Assembly (NCBI GenBank): GCA_015056865.1
Contig: SVFM01000004.1
Location: forward strand, 106,091-170,090
Direction: 5' to 3'
DNA from: Lachnospiraceae bacterium
GTDB taxonomy: Bacteria > Bacillota > Clostridia > Lachnospirales > Lachnospiraceae
DNA: 64,000 nucleotides
A model generated the notes under the pieces. That model did not search any database. It worked only from the letters and a program-made list of their open reading frames with translations, and was not told where the DNA came from. The first letter of the stretch is position 1. The number at the start of each line of letters is the position of its first letter. Positions 49,922 through 58,310 of this stretch are shown in pieces. Both the position numbers and the translations under genes were made by a program.

Positions 49922-51634
49922 ATGGCATATAAATACACACATTTTATACCACAAAATACTGCTCCAAAAGGTGCAAAGTCTATAGTGGTGTATAACGGTA
50001 ATAATGAAAAAGTGACGGAAATCTCACTTGGCAAAATGTCTCCACCGAAAACAGAACCCCTATACTCATTCGGGATAATAAGTGATTTGCACATTACTTA
50101 TAATCTGTACGTTGCATGGCAACCGATCCCGAAATTCGATAACGCTTTAACACTCTTTGAAAATAAGGGATGTGCTTTTTGCGTAGCTTGTGGTGATTTG
50201 ACAAATACAGGGTTTTATCTAAGAACAGACGAAGGTACAGCAGGAACTGAGTATTTGGATGAGCAACAATTTACCAAATACAAAGAAATATGCGACAAGC
50301 ATACCATTCCTGTTTATGAACTATGCGGAAACCATGAGAGTTATTATGGTATGTCAATAGCAGATAACTTGGATTTGTTGGAAACTTATACAGGTAAAGG
50401 GGTATTATCCTACACAGTAACACAGGGTAATGACGTGTTTATATTATGTGGGCAAAATCATGGAAGTTCTGTTATGAGTGACGAGGATTTTACGTGGTTG
50501 GGAGAAACACTCGAAGCAAATAAAAACAAAAGGTGCTTCGTATTTGTTCACTCACATATCGATGACAATGTTGAAGGCGGTGTTGAGGACAGCGGAAATC
50601 CCTGTTATGCGAGAGAAAATTCGATATTCGGATACTGGGGAGCAACAAAGAGAACCAATTTCATAAACCTTATGAAACAATACCCAAACACGATTCTTTT
50701 TCATGGTCACACGCACATGAAATTTGAAGCACAGAAGTTTGATAAAGATGCAAACTATAGCGAGGAAAATGGATTCAGATCTGTCCACGTTCCATCATCG
50801 GGCGCACCGAGAGAACTTGTATCCGCAGATGGTACGTGGGTTGCCGCAGATGACGAAAGCCAAGGTTATATTGTTGATGTTTATGAAAATTATATCGTAT
50901 TAAACGGTGTGGACATTATAAATCAAAAACCTGTTCCACTGGGTGTATATAAGATTGACACGACCTTACAGACCATTGATCCAGTCTCCATCTCCAACAT
51001 CACATACTCAGGAGTCACGGACGTTGGAGCAACGATTGACACCTCAGCATTTAGCTACACTGTAACTTACAGTGACGGAAGTACCGCAGTGAAAACAGAC
51101 GCCGTAACAGTTTCACCGTCCACAATAACAGTGGCGGGGAATAACACAGTCACGGTTACCTATACTGAAAACGGCATCACGGTGACAGGTACGGTAACGA
51201 TTGTGGGTGTTGAACAATCCGGGGAAGTGACGGAAACACTTAGTCCGTACTACGCTGATGGGTATAGGTTGCCTGCAAACGACCCTTATGGTATGGAAGA
51301 GTCAGCAGGCGCAACCGCGACAATGGATATCGATATAACCCATGCCAAGAAACCCATAACATTCAACCTTACCGGCATCCAGTGGTGGGATATTTTGGAA
51401 AACCCCAATTGCTTGATAGGCCTATATGGATATGATGAGAATTGGGCTCCGTATATAATCGAAGTCCTGCCGCTATGCGCGAATACATCACGAACAGGTT
51501 TAACCGTATCTGGCAACTACTTCAATGTTACAATTACGCTCGACGATAGTTATATGGATAACGTCACAATGGTGCGCTTCAGCGGTATTGGCGTAGGAGA
51601 AAATGCCGTTATCACAATGACCTATACGAAATGA
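49922..51634 (+). CDS. virion-region metallophosphoesterase with Ig-like C-terminus
   Basis: A 570-residue protein. A calcineurin-type phosphoesterase domain (about 55-290) has all metal motifs: SDLHITY, CGDLTNTG, CGNHES, HSHID and FHGHTHMK. From about 360, a bacterial Ig-like (Big3-type) domain (YSDGSTAVKTDAVTVSPSTI) is followed by a beta-rich C-terminal domain. There is no signal peptide. Lying between the fibre and lysis genes, it may sit on the tail tip and hydrolyse phosphodiesters in surface polymers such as teichoic acid. The substrate is inferred. Confidence 0.85.
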   Translation: MAYKYTHFIPQNTAPKGAKSIVVYNGNNEKVTEISLGKMSPPKTEPLYSFGIISDLHITYNLYVAWQPIPKFDNALTLFENKGCAFCVACGDLTNTGFYLRTDEGTAGTEYLDEQQFTKYKEICDKHTIPVYELCGNHESYYGMSIADNLDLLETYTGKGVLSYTVTQGNDVFILCGQNHGSSVMSDEDFTWLGETLEANKNKRCFVFVHSHIDDNVEGGVEDSGNPCYARENSIFGYWGATKRTNFINLMKQYPNTILFHGHTHMKFEAQKFDKDANYSEENGFRSVHVPSSGAPRELVSADGTWVAADDESQGYIVDVYENYIVLNGVDIINQKPVPLGVYKIDTTLQTIDPVSISNITYSGVTDVGATIDTSAFSYTVTYSDGSTAVKTDAVTVSPSTITVAGNNTVTVTYTENGITVTGTVTIVGVEQSGEVTETLSPYYADGYRLPANDPYGMEESAGATATMDIDITHAKKPITFNLTGIQWWDILENPNCLIGLYGYDENWAPYIIEVLPLCANTSRTGLTVSGNYFNVTITLDDSYMDNVTMVRFSGIGVGENAVITMTYTK

Positions 51635-51657
51635 AACTAAATAATAAACAGCGCCAT

Positions 51658-51691
51658 GAGCCGGATCACCTTTGTGGGTGTCCGGCTTTAA
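51658..51691 (+). terminator. hairpin before the lysis genes
   Basis: AGCCGG ... CCGGCT followed by TTAAT. Preceded by CAGCGCCAT, which also precedes the terminator before the terminase operon. The T-run is weak, so read-through into the lysis genes is likely. Confidence 0.5.
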
Positions 51692-51714
51692 TAATGAATA
51701 TGGAGGACAAGTTT

Positions 51715-52056
51715 ATGAACAATTTAACCCCGGAGACAATCTGGACTACCATTCTTGCTATTGCATCCGCTGTGGTGTTGCTGTCAAATGCAGCAGAAAA
51801 GGTAGTTAAAGCAGTAAAGACAGCAAGAGGCCCCAACATCCGACAAGACGAAAGATTGGAGGCACTGGAGAAGTGGCAGAAGGTCGTGGACGGAAAGTTG
51901 AATCGGGACAATGAGCGTCTTGGTAGCATTGAGGAAGGAAACCGTGCCAGCCAGAGGGCCCTGCTTGCTTTGCTGGATCACGGCATAGACGGAAACAACA
52001 TTGAACAAATGCAGCATGCAAAGGAAACGCTGCAGAATCACTTAATAAACCGATAA
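51715..52056 (+). CDS. XhlA-like holin-associated membrane protein
   Basis: About 113 residues; ATG 51715 follows GGAGG. One N-terminal membrane helix (TIWTTILAIASAVVLLSN) and a charged helical tail give the opposite order to XhlA but a similar size and place. Probably part of the lysis set. Confidence 0.6.
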   Translation: MNNLTPETIWTTILAIASAVVLLSNAAEKVVKAVKTARGPNIRQDERLEALEKWQKVVDGKLNRDNERLGSIEEGNRASQRALLALLDHGIDGNNIEQMQHAKETLQNHLINR

Positions 52057-52073
52057 AAAAGGAGGATAACACT

Positions 52074-52355
52074 ATGGATTTATCATTTTTACTGGAGTAC
52101 GTAAACCCCATTATTCTGGGTATCTGTTTGATGATCGGGTATTCACTTAAGACTGCCTTTGACAGGTTCCCCAACAAGTACATACCTTTGGCGGCGTTGT
52201 GCGTTGGTACGGTCATTTCCATTCTGATCAACCTGCCCGATGGAATCACGCCATCTGTGATCCTTGGTGGTATGATCAGCGGACTTGCGTCTACAGGATT
52301 ATATGAGTTGCTGAGAAATATGCTGACTTTTAAGAAGAAATCTTCGGAGGAGTAA
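52074..52355 (+). CDS. holin
   Basis: A 93-residue protein with three hydrophobic segments (LLEYVNPIILGICLMIGYSL; YIPLAALCVGTVISILINL; VILGGMISGLASTGLYELL) and a short charged C-terminus (FKKKSSEE), the profile of Firmicutes phage holins. It lies directly before the endolysin gene and should open the membrane to time lysis. Confidence 0.85.
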   Translation: MDLSFLLEYVNPIILGICLMIGYSLKTAFDRFPNKYIPLAALCVGTVISILINLPDGITPSVILGGMISGLASTGLYELLRNMLTFKKKSSEE

Positions 52356-52359
52356 ATCA

Positions 52360-53682
52360 ATGGAAAGAGTACGGGGTATTGACGTATCAAAATGGCAGGG
52401 TGCTATTGACTGGCAGAAGGTAGCCGGGGATGATGTGCATTTTGTAATTATCCGTGTGGGCAACAGAGGATTGTCCAAAGGAGTTATCTCTAAGGATTCC
52501 TATTTTGAGAAGAATATTCAGGGAGCCTTGGCCGCAGGGTTAAAGGTGGGCGTGTACTTCTTTTCCTCGTCCATCAATACACAGGAGGCTATCGAGGAGG
52601 CTAATTTTGTGATCGACGCCATCAAAGATTACCAGATTACCATGCCTGTGGTATTTGACTTTGAAGGCTTTGGAGAGGCGAAGAACAGGAACTTCGGTAT
52701 GACCACAGCCCAGATCACGGATAACTGTATTGCCTTCCAGAACATCATCAAAGCTCACGGATACACCTGCATGCTTTATGGTAGCCAGTATTACATGCCA
52801 AAGAAGTATGATCTGTCAAGGCTTGATGATCTGTTGTGGGTAGCTAAATATGCCAGTAAGACGGAGCCCGTAAGTGATGAAAAGTATTTCCCTACCATCA
52901 GCGGATATGAGGATAGGACGGCCATCTGGCAGTATGCATCCTGCGGCAGGGTAAACGGAATCAATGGTAATGTTGACATGAACTATATGTACATTGATGT
53001 ATCAACAGACCAAAAGGAAGAGGAAGAGCCTATGAAAATCTATAAAAAGGGACAAGTTGTACAGCTTGCCAAGAACTTTAAATCCACAGAATTTGACTGC
53101 AATGGTAAGGGCTGTTGTACAGAAACACCCATCCATTCTGATCTTGTCAAAGTATTGCAGAATGTCCGGGATCATTTCGGCGTATCTGTAAACCTTAACT
53201 GTGGTTACAGATGCCCGGTGCACAATGCCAATGTAAAGGGCGCAAGCGCAAACTCCTGGCACATGAAAGGGTACGCTGCGGATATCGTTGTCAAAGGCGT
53301 ACATCCCATGAGAGTGGCACGGTACATAGAGACCATTCCCGGATTTGCCGGAAGAATCGGCTGTTATACATGGGATGACAAGGGCAATGGTTTTGTACAC
53401 GTAGATGTCCGTGGAACAAACAGCCGGGCGGTATATACCGAGAACAACACGAATTATGACACCGTGTCTAAGTTCACCACTACGATCAAGCGAGGTGCGA
53501 AGGGCCGCCTTGTAAAAGTGATCCAGCGTAAGCTTAGAACGGAAAAGATGTACTGGGGCTTGATTGACGGAAAGTGCGGCAGTGGCACAGAAAAAGCTAT
53601 CATTAAGTGGAACGCCAAGTATGGCCGTGAGAATGATGCAAGCTGGGGTCCCAAGTGCTGGAATGAGGCTTTCCCGGTTTAA
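52360..53682 (+). CDS. three-domain endolysin (GH25, M15-type, PG-binding)
   Basis: A 440-residue protein. Residues about 3-210 are a GH25 muramidase (GIDVSKWQGAIDWQKV; VVFDFEGFGE). About 225-360 are an M15-type peptidase domain (NCGYRCPVHNANV; SWHMKGYAADI; FVHVDVRG with its metal-binding His). About 370-440 are a peptidoglycan-binding domain (IKRGAKGRLVKVIQRKL). An internal ATG (53032) preceded by AGGAAGAGG could yield a separate peptidase-plus-binding product. It degrades the wall at lysis. Confidence 0.92.
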   Translation: MERVRGIDVSKWQGAIDWQKVAGDDVHFVIIRVGNRGLSKGVISKDSYFEKNIQGALAAGLKVGVYFFSSSINTQEAIEEANFVIDAIKDYQITMPVVFDFEGFGEAKNRNFGMTTAQITDNCIAFQNIIKAHGYTCMLYGSQYYMPKKYDLSRLDDLLWVAKYASKTEPVSDEKYFPTISGYEDRTAIWQYASCGRVNGINGNVDMNYMYIDVSTDQKEEEEPMKIYKKGQVVQLAKNFKSTEFDCNGKGCCTETPIHSDLVKVLQNVRDHFGVSVNLNCGYRCPVHNANVKGASANSWHMKGYAADIVVKGVHPMRVARYIETIPGFAGRIGCYTWDDKGNGFVHVDVRGTNSRAVYTENNTNYDTVSKFTTTIKRGAKGRLVKVIQRKLRTEKMYWGLIDGKCGSGTEKAIIKWNAKYGRENDASWGPKCWNEAFPV

Positions 53683-53771
53683 AATAATATAAATATGGGT
53701 CGACTAAGCTCAATAAATTTTGTTAAAATTAGCATAATTACAATGCGATAATTCGTAAAAAAGGCCAAATG

Positions 53772-53790
53772 CAATATACTTGCAATATAC
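53772..53790. repeat. arm-type integrase-binding repeats (attR side)
   Basis: CAATATAC at 53772-53779 and 53783-53790, 11 bp apart, the same unit and spacing as the four copies next to attL. Confidence 0.65.
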
Positions 53791-53797
53791 AAAAAGT

Positions 53798-53827
53798 CCC
53801 CCAAATACGCATTTTTGGGGATTTTTT
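53798..53827 (+). terminator. terminator at right prophage end
   Basis: CCCCCAAA-tacgca-TTTTTGGGG followed by ATTTTTT, closing the late operon just before attR. Confidence 0.8.
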
Positions 53828-53836
53828 GGCTAAGAG

Positions 53837-53851
53837 TAAATTGGCTTAATA
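53837..53851. repeat. prophage attachment site attR (15-bp core)
   Basis: Exact copy of the attL core. The nine bases before it (GGCTAAGAG) with the core read LAKSKLA-stop in frame, the same ending as rplT but with different codons before AAA. So the phage carries its own copy of the L20 tail. Confidence 0.88.
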
Positions 53852-53857
53852 AAAAGG

Positions 53858-53900
53858 AAACAGATGGGCTGTTGCGGTACATTCCGCAGCGGCCTGTTTT
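53858..53900 (+). terminator. displaced host rplT-operon terminator
   Basis: GGCTGTTGCGG-tacatt-CCGCAGCGGCC stem, with outer ACAG/CTGT pairs, followed by TTTT. It lies on the host side of attR, exactly where the terminator of uninterrupted rplT would have been. Confidence 0.75.
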
Positions 53901-53913
53901 AATATAAGTTTTA

Positions 53914-53943
53914 TTGTTATTTTATGGAAAAGTGTGGTAAGAT
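53914..53943 (+). promoter_or_regulatory. putative pepD promoter
   Basis: TTGTTA (53914-53919), 18 bp, TAAGAT (53938-53943), 42 bp before the start codon. Confidence 0.45.
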
Positions 53944-53984
53944 AATAAAAAGATTTGTTTGGTGTGTAAGGAGAAAACGACAGC

Positions 53985-55451
53985 ATGGGTGTTTTATCAG
54001 GATTAGAGCCACACAAGGTTTTTGGATTTTTTGAGGAGATATGCGGGATTCCCCACGGGTCCGGCAATGTAAAAGAGATCAGTGATTATCTGGTTCAATT
54101 TGCGAAAGACAGGCAGCTTACCTGGGTGCAGGATGAGCTGAACAATGTGATTATTGTGAAGGAAGCAACAAAGGGGTATGATCAAGAACCTGCAATCATT
54201 TTGCAGGGACACATGGACATGGTTGCGGTAAAGAAACCGAAACTTGACATGGACATGAAGGTAGAGGGTCTGAGGCTGGCAGTAAAGGGGGACCTGATTT
54301 ATGCACAGGATACCAGCCTTGGAGGTGACGATGGTATTGCGGTAGCTTATGCGTTGGCCTTACTGGACAGTACAAATCTGGCCCATCCTCGTCTGGAGGT
54401 GGTGATCACAGTGGATGAGGAGACCGGCATGGAAGGTGCCAGAGGTATCGATCTATCCATGCTAAAGGGGCGACGGATGGTGAATCTGGATTCGGAGGAG
54501 GAAGGTATTTTCCTGACCAGTTGCGCCGGCGGAGCCGCGGTTCATGCATATGTGCCTTATGGGAGCAGGGAGAAAGAAGGACTGCTGTACCGTATCAGTG
54601 TGGAAGGGTTTTTGGGAGGTCATTCCGGTGCGGAAATTCACAAAGAAAGAGGAAATTCCAATTGCCTGATGGGCAGGGTTTTATATAAACTGACCAAGGA
54701 AGTCCCGGTGTGCCTGGAAAGTCTGCAGGGGGGATTGGCGGACAATGCCATACCAAGACAGACAACAGCCACAGTGATCATTTCCCAAGATGATCAGAAG
54801 AAATTTGAAGAAATCATAGCATCTGTTGCAAAGGAGATCCGGACAGAACTGGCAGTGAAGGATCCTGACGTGGCAATTGCAGTTTGGCCTGAGGAAGGAT
54901 CCGTATGCAATCATATCTGCGTCGATGAAGAGTCAACCGCAGCATTGGCCGCTTACTTGGTGGCCCTGCCCAATGGTGTCCAGGCTATGAGCGCAGATGT
55001 ACCCGGACTGGTGGAGACCTCTTTGAATCTGGGGATTATGAAGCTGGATAGGCAGGAGCAGGAACTTGTCTGTGATTTTTCTGTGCGTAGCTGTATCGCA
55101 TCCGCCAAGCAGAGCCTAGTGGAAAAAGTATGTGCAGTGACGGAGCTTGCGGGAGGTTGTTACAGTGTAACCGGAGATTATCCGGGTTGGGCTTATCGTG
55201 CAGATTCGCCTTTCCGGGAAAAAATGATTCGTGTCTATCAGCGTATGTATGGTAAAATGCCGGAAATACAAGCCATACATGCAGGTCTGGAATGCGGTAT
55301 TTTGGCAGATAAGCTGGATGATTTGGACTGCATTTCCATTGGCCCTGATATGAAAGACATCCATACCACAGAAGAAACACTGAGTATTTCCTCCACTGTG
55401 CGGGTGTGGGAGTACCTGGTAGAGTTACTTGCAGAAAAAGATTTTGTATGA
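53985..55451 (+). CDS. pepD: aminoacyl-histidine dipeptidase (M20C)
   Basis: A 488-residue cytosolic dipeptidase. Zinc-binding and catalytic blocks of M20C are present: LQGHMDMVAVKKP near 78, DTSLGGDDGIAVAYALALL near 116, and VDEETGMEGARG near 147, with the lid domain from about 210 (FLGGHSGAEIHKERGN). It hydrolyses Xaa-His and other dipeptides, supplying amino acids. The start follows AAGGAG, 134 bp after attR. Confidence 0.93.
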   Translation: MGVLSGLEPHKVFGFFEEICGIPHGSGNVKEISDYLVQFAKDRQLTWVQDELNNVIIVKEATKGYDQEPAIILQGHMDMVAVKKPKLDMDMKVEGLRLAVKGDLIYAQDTSLGGDDGIAVAYALALLDSTNLAHPRLEVVITVDEETGMEGARGIDLSMLKGRRMVNLDSEEEGIFLTSCAGGAAVHAYVPYGSREKEGLLYRISVEGFLGGHSGAEIHKERGNSNCLMGRVLYKLTKEVPVCLESLQGGLADNAIPRQTTATVIISQDDQKKFEEIIASVAKEIRTELAVKDPDVAIAVWPEEGSVCNHICVDEESTAALAAYLVALPNGVQAMSADVPGLVETSLNLGIMKLDRQEQELVCDFSVRSCIASAKQSLVEKVCAVTELAGGCYSVTGDYPGWAYRADSPFREKMIRVYQRMYGKMPEIQAIHAGLECGILADKLDDLDCISIGPDMKDIHTTEETLSISSTVRVWEYLVELLAEKDFV

Positions 55452-55483
55452 TATGAAAAGCATATATATGTAGAGAGGAAATT

Positions 55484-56683
55484 ATGGGATTTGATAAGGT
55501 AAAAATGCGGCAGATCAGAGGAATCATACTTTTTGTGGCAGTGCTTTTGGCAATCATGCTGTACAGTGGCAGTGTGCTTTCGGGACTGGTACTTTTGTTT
55601 GGTATTCTTCAACCGTTCCTGGTTGGAGCAGCTATTGCATTCGTTTTAAATCTTCCCCTGCGGGGCATAGAAGAAAAGCTGCTGAAAAGATGGAAGGGAA
55701 AAGTGGCAGCACGGATTAAGAGGCCGATTTGTATTTTGCTTTCTATTCTGGCTTTACTGCTCGTAGTGGGGCTGGTTATATGGATTGTTGTTCCGCAGAT
55801 TACCGAGACGGTAACGGAATTGGCCGTGCAGATCCCTGTTTTTTTCAGTGATCTGCTAAAGGAATTGGAAAAGCTTTCAAAGTCATATCCTCAAATCTGG
55901 GAGTATGTTCAGGAACTGGAACATATGGAGATTGATTGGGAAGCCGTTCTGGAGTCTGTCATTTCATTTTTGAAAAGCGGTATGGGAAGTATGCTGACTT
56001 CCACGGTTTCTATTGCCAGCAGTTTAATCGGAGGAATTTTTAATGCATTTATCTCGTTTATATTTGCTATCTATATTTTAGCACAAAAAGAAAAATTGGC
56101 GGATCAGGGCAAAAGGATACTGCGTGCTTATTGCTCTGAAAAGTGGTATGAAAAAGTACTAAAGGTATTGCAATTGTTGAATAGAAACTTTAGCAATTTT
56201 ATATCCGGGCAGTGTCTGGAGGCTTTGATTCTGGGAACGATGTTTGTCATAGTAATGTCGATCTTTGGATTTCCCTATGCAGTGCTGGTGGGCGTATTGG
56301 TAGCCTGCACCGCTTTGATCCCCATTGTGGGTGCTTTTGTTGGTTGTATTGTGGGCGCATTTTTGATTTTGATCAATAATCCGCTGCAGGCACTTTGGTT
56401 TATCATCATGTTCTTGATCATACAGCAGATTGAGGGGAATTTGATTTATCCCAGAGTGGTGGGTAGTTCTGTTGGATTGCCATCTATCTGGGTGTTGTTG
56501 GCGGTTAGTGTGGGCGGCAGCCTTCTGGGTGTTTTGGGTATGTTGGTTTTCATTCCCATAGTATCAACTTTTTATGCACTACTGCGAGAAAATGTAAATT
56601 TGCGAAACAGCCAGAGAATAAAAGAAGACGTAAAGAATGTTCCTGAGGATCAAGAAGAGTCAGGGGATTCAGAGGATTTGTAA
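55484..56683 (+). CDS. AI-2E family transporter
   Basis: A 399-residue protein with about seven to eight membrane helices in the AI-2E exporter pattern: two N-terminal helices, a long central soluble/amphipathic part, and a conserved C-terminal core (TALIPIVGAFVGCIVGAFLI; IEGNLIYPRVVGSSVGLP). Members export signals or act as Na+/H+ antiporters; the substrate cannot be assigned. It starts 32 bp after pepD, so it may be co-transcribed. Confidence 0.9.
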   Translation: MGFDKVKMRQIRGIILFVAVLLAIMLYSGSVLSGLVLLFGILQPFLVGAAIAFVLNLPLRGIEEKLLKRWKGKVAARIKRPICILLSILALLLVVGLVIWIVVPQITETVTELAVQIPVFFSDLLKELEKLSKSYPQIWEYVQELEHMEIDWEAVLESVISFLKSGMGSMLTSTVSIASSLIGGIFNAFISFIFAIYILAQKEKLADQGKRILRAYCSEKWYEKVLKVLQLLNRNFSNFISGQCLEALILGTMFVIVMSIFGFPYAVLVGVLVACTALIPIVGAFVGCIVGAFLILINNPLQALWFIIMFLIIQQIEGNLIYPRVVGSSVGLPSIWVLLAVSVGGSLLGVLGMLVFIPIVSTFYALLRENVNLRNSQRIKEDVKNVPEDQEESGDSEDL

Positions 56684-56708
56684 TTATTTCCTGCTATCCA
56701 CCGGTGAT

Positions 56709-57023
56709 ATGCGTCTGCTGTCTGCGCATACTAATCTCATGGAAAAGGAGTTTGCAGCAGAGGTAATCTGTAAGTTTCACAAAAGCGGGAAGATCATACC
56801 CATCAGGTTTCGGATTGGGGATAAAAATGCAAGGGAGTTTCGGATCCTTTCCTATATGGAGCGTTATAGGCATTTGGAGTATAGGCAGGGATATCTGTCG
56901 GACTATGAGATGATCAGTCAAATTGACTACACTTGTCGTATTATGGATGGTGGGCAGGAGAGAGTGGCTTTGCTTCGATACCATATGGGGAAAATGCATT
57001 GGACAGTAAAGTTTATAGTATAA
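56709..57023 (+). CDS. small uncharacterised host protein
   Basis: About 104 residues if ATG 56709 is used. A longer version from 56637 would overlap the transporter gene, and no start has a strong ribosome binding site. Basic, mixed alpha/beta (CKFHKSGKIIPIRFRI; YLSDYEMISQIDYTCRI). No family recognised. Confidence 0.55.
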   Translation: MRLLSAHTNLMEKEFAAEVICKFHKSGKIIPIRFRIGDKNAREFRILSYMERYRHLEYRQGYLSDYEMISQIDYTCRIMDGGQERVALLRYHMGKMHWTVKFIV

Positions 57024-57030
57024 AAGGTAG

Positions 57031-57055
57031 GGAGAGCGGCTTAATTGCCGCTTTC
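57031..57055. terminator. bidirectional terminator
   Basis: GGAGAGCGGC-ttaatt-GCCGCTTTCTCC between two convergent genes; it overlaps the stop codon of the minus-strand gene. Confidence 0.65.
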
Positions 57056-57193
57056 TCCACCTGGTCCGTCTTTTCTGGGAACTTCATCGGGGATGATATC
57101 CTGGGGCAGATCTTCTTCCGGAATATTGCCATCGTCATACAGATCGGCAGGGCGCTGACCATCCGGAAAAGTGTTTATCTGATTTTTCTTCAT
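57041..57193 (-). CDS. 50-residue acidic host protein
   Basis: A minus-strand gene with an excellent AAAGGAGG ribosome binding site 6 bp before ATG. The product begins MKKNQINTFPDGQRPADLYD and ends in acidic, Pro-rich sequence, probably disordered. Function unknown. Confidence 0.65.
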   Translation of the reverse strand: MKKNQINTFPDGQRPADLYDDGNIPEEDLPQDIIPDEVPRKDGPGGESGN

Positions 57194-57247
57194 AACCAAA
57201 CCTCCTTTCAGAGATAGGATGTGAAGATGAAAAATATTTATACGAAG

Positions 57248-57286
57248 AACGCGTCAATTCCACTTTTGTGTAGAATTGACGCGTTT
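57248..57286. terminator. strong hairpin terminator of the interrupted tRNA locus
   Basis: AACGCGTCAATTC (57248-57260) and GAATTGACGCGTT are perfect 13-bp arms. On the minus strand it lies just downstream of the tRNA 3' end, so it is the likely terminator of that tRNA transcript. Confidence 0.75.
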
Positions 57287-57304
57287 CCAGCATCTATGCT
57301 ATAA

Positions 57305-57333
57305 TCGGAGTGGCGGGATTCGAACTCGCGACC
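57305..57333 (-). pseudogene. 3' fragment of a tRNA gene (att site of second element)
   Basis: Read on the minus strand, GAGTTCGAATCCCGCCACTCCGA contains the T-loop TTCGAAT and the 3' acceptor strand of a tRNA. No matching 5' half (CGGAGTG plus D arm) exists upstream on that strand. One T-stem pair is mismatched. Such fragments remain where an element integrates into a tRNA 3' end. Identity of the tRNA cannot be told. Confidence 0.75.
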
Positions 57334-57340
57334 TAAAGGG

Positions 57341-57408
57341 CAAAAACCCAGTAAAATCAAGGCTTTCAGGGTTTTTGACTTGATTACTTTTGATTACTTA
57401 GTAATCAA
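57341..57408. repeat. inverted and direct repeats next to the tRNA fragment
   Basis: CAAAAACCC (57341-57349) and GGGTTTTTG (57369-57377) form an inverted repeat. TTGATTACTT occurs back-to-back at 57380-57399, followed by AGTAATCAA. The layout, adjoining a tRNA end, is that of integrase-binding sites at an element border. Confidence 0.6.
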
Positions 57409-57928
57409 ATTACTAACATAGAAAGGAGAATACTGTACAAGCGCTGCTGAAAACAAATCGGTGTAAATCGATTTGTTTTTTTGGCTAAATGTTGCAAAGT
57501 ATTATTCTATGCTAATATGAATCCTTCTATATAGAACGTGAATAATGGAAGATTTGGTATAATGTATTTGAGTTGGCATTACTATATATAGATTATAATA
57601 CTTTTACAAAAATAGGCTATTTTATGCTTATTTGATTCAAATTATGAAAGACATGGCAGATTACGATATAGGAAGAAGAAAATTAAGAGAAGAAGATATG
57701 ATTTTTGCGTATTGAGTTTGCCATGGAGGACAGTGATAAAAGCTGATAAATCTATATATAGTTTTGCAACTGGGATTTAGCAACAAAAACGAGCAGAAGA
57801 ATGTCTCTGTGGTGGTAGAAAAGAATATTATCCTATAGTTGCAATTTTTTTTGATAGGGTTATTGAAGGAATATAGGAAGTTTTGCTGACTTTCTATAAT
57901 AAGTGTATAGAAAAGATGAAAGAAAATT

Positions 57929-57996
57929 GCAGGAAGCGATTGAGTTTTGGTATATGTGTCCTACATATACATTCTCAATCAATTCCTGCTTTTTTG
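57929..57996 (+). terminator. long composite hairpin in the gene-free border region
   Basis: Nested arms GCAGGAA/TTCCTGC, GATTGAG/CTCAATC and TATATGT/ACATATA form one long interrupted stem followed by TTTTTTG. It lies in the gene-free 57409-58310 stretch, which otherwise is AT-rich with only very short frames (for example 23 codons near 57644) that I do not accept. It may be a terminator of a lost gene or a small RNA. Confidence 0.65.
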
Positions 57997-58310
57997 TACA
58001 GCCCTCAAGCGCAGTATAATAAAATACATATCCTGACCCGAATAACCTTCATGCAGTAGGAATGGCTGGCAACTGTCTCTTATATGTATGTCTCCAGAAA
58101 ATCAAAAAGTTACAAACATAATCAAAAAAGTTTAAAATGAAAAAAGATGGTAATTGAATCTCAGGATTTATTGGATGAATGCTGCCAAAAGAAAAAAAGT
58201 TATATTCTATGTCCAAGAGAAACGCAAAGAAATCCAAACTTTTGCCCCTTTTTTCTATCATATTATTATCAGTAATAGTAACTAATCCCGGAAGCAAGGA
58301 GGTAAAGTCA

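Noticed and set aside
57644..57715. 23-codon frame in the element border region
   Set aside because: No ribosome binding site and too short to support.
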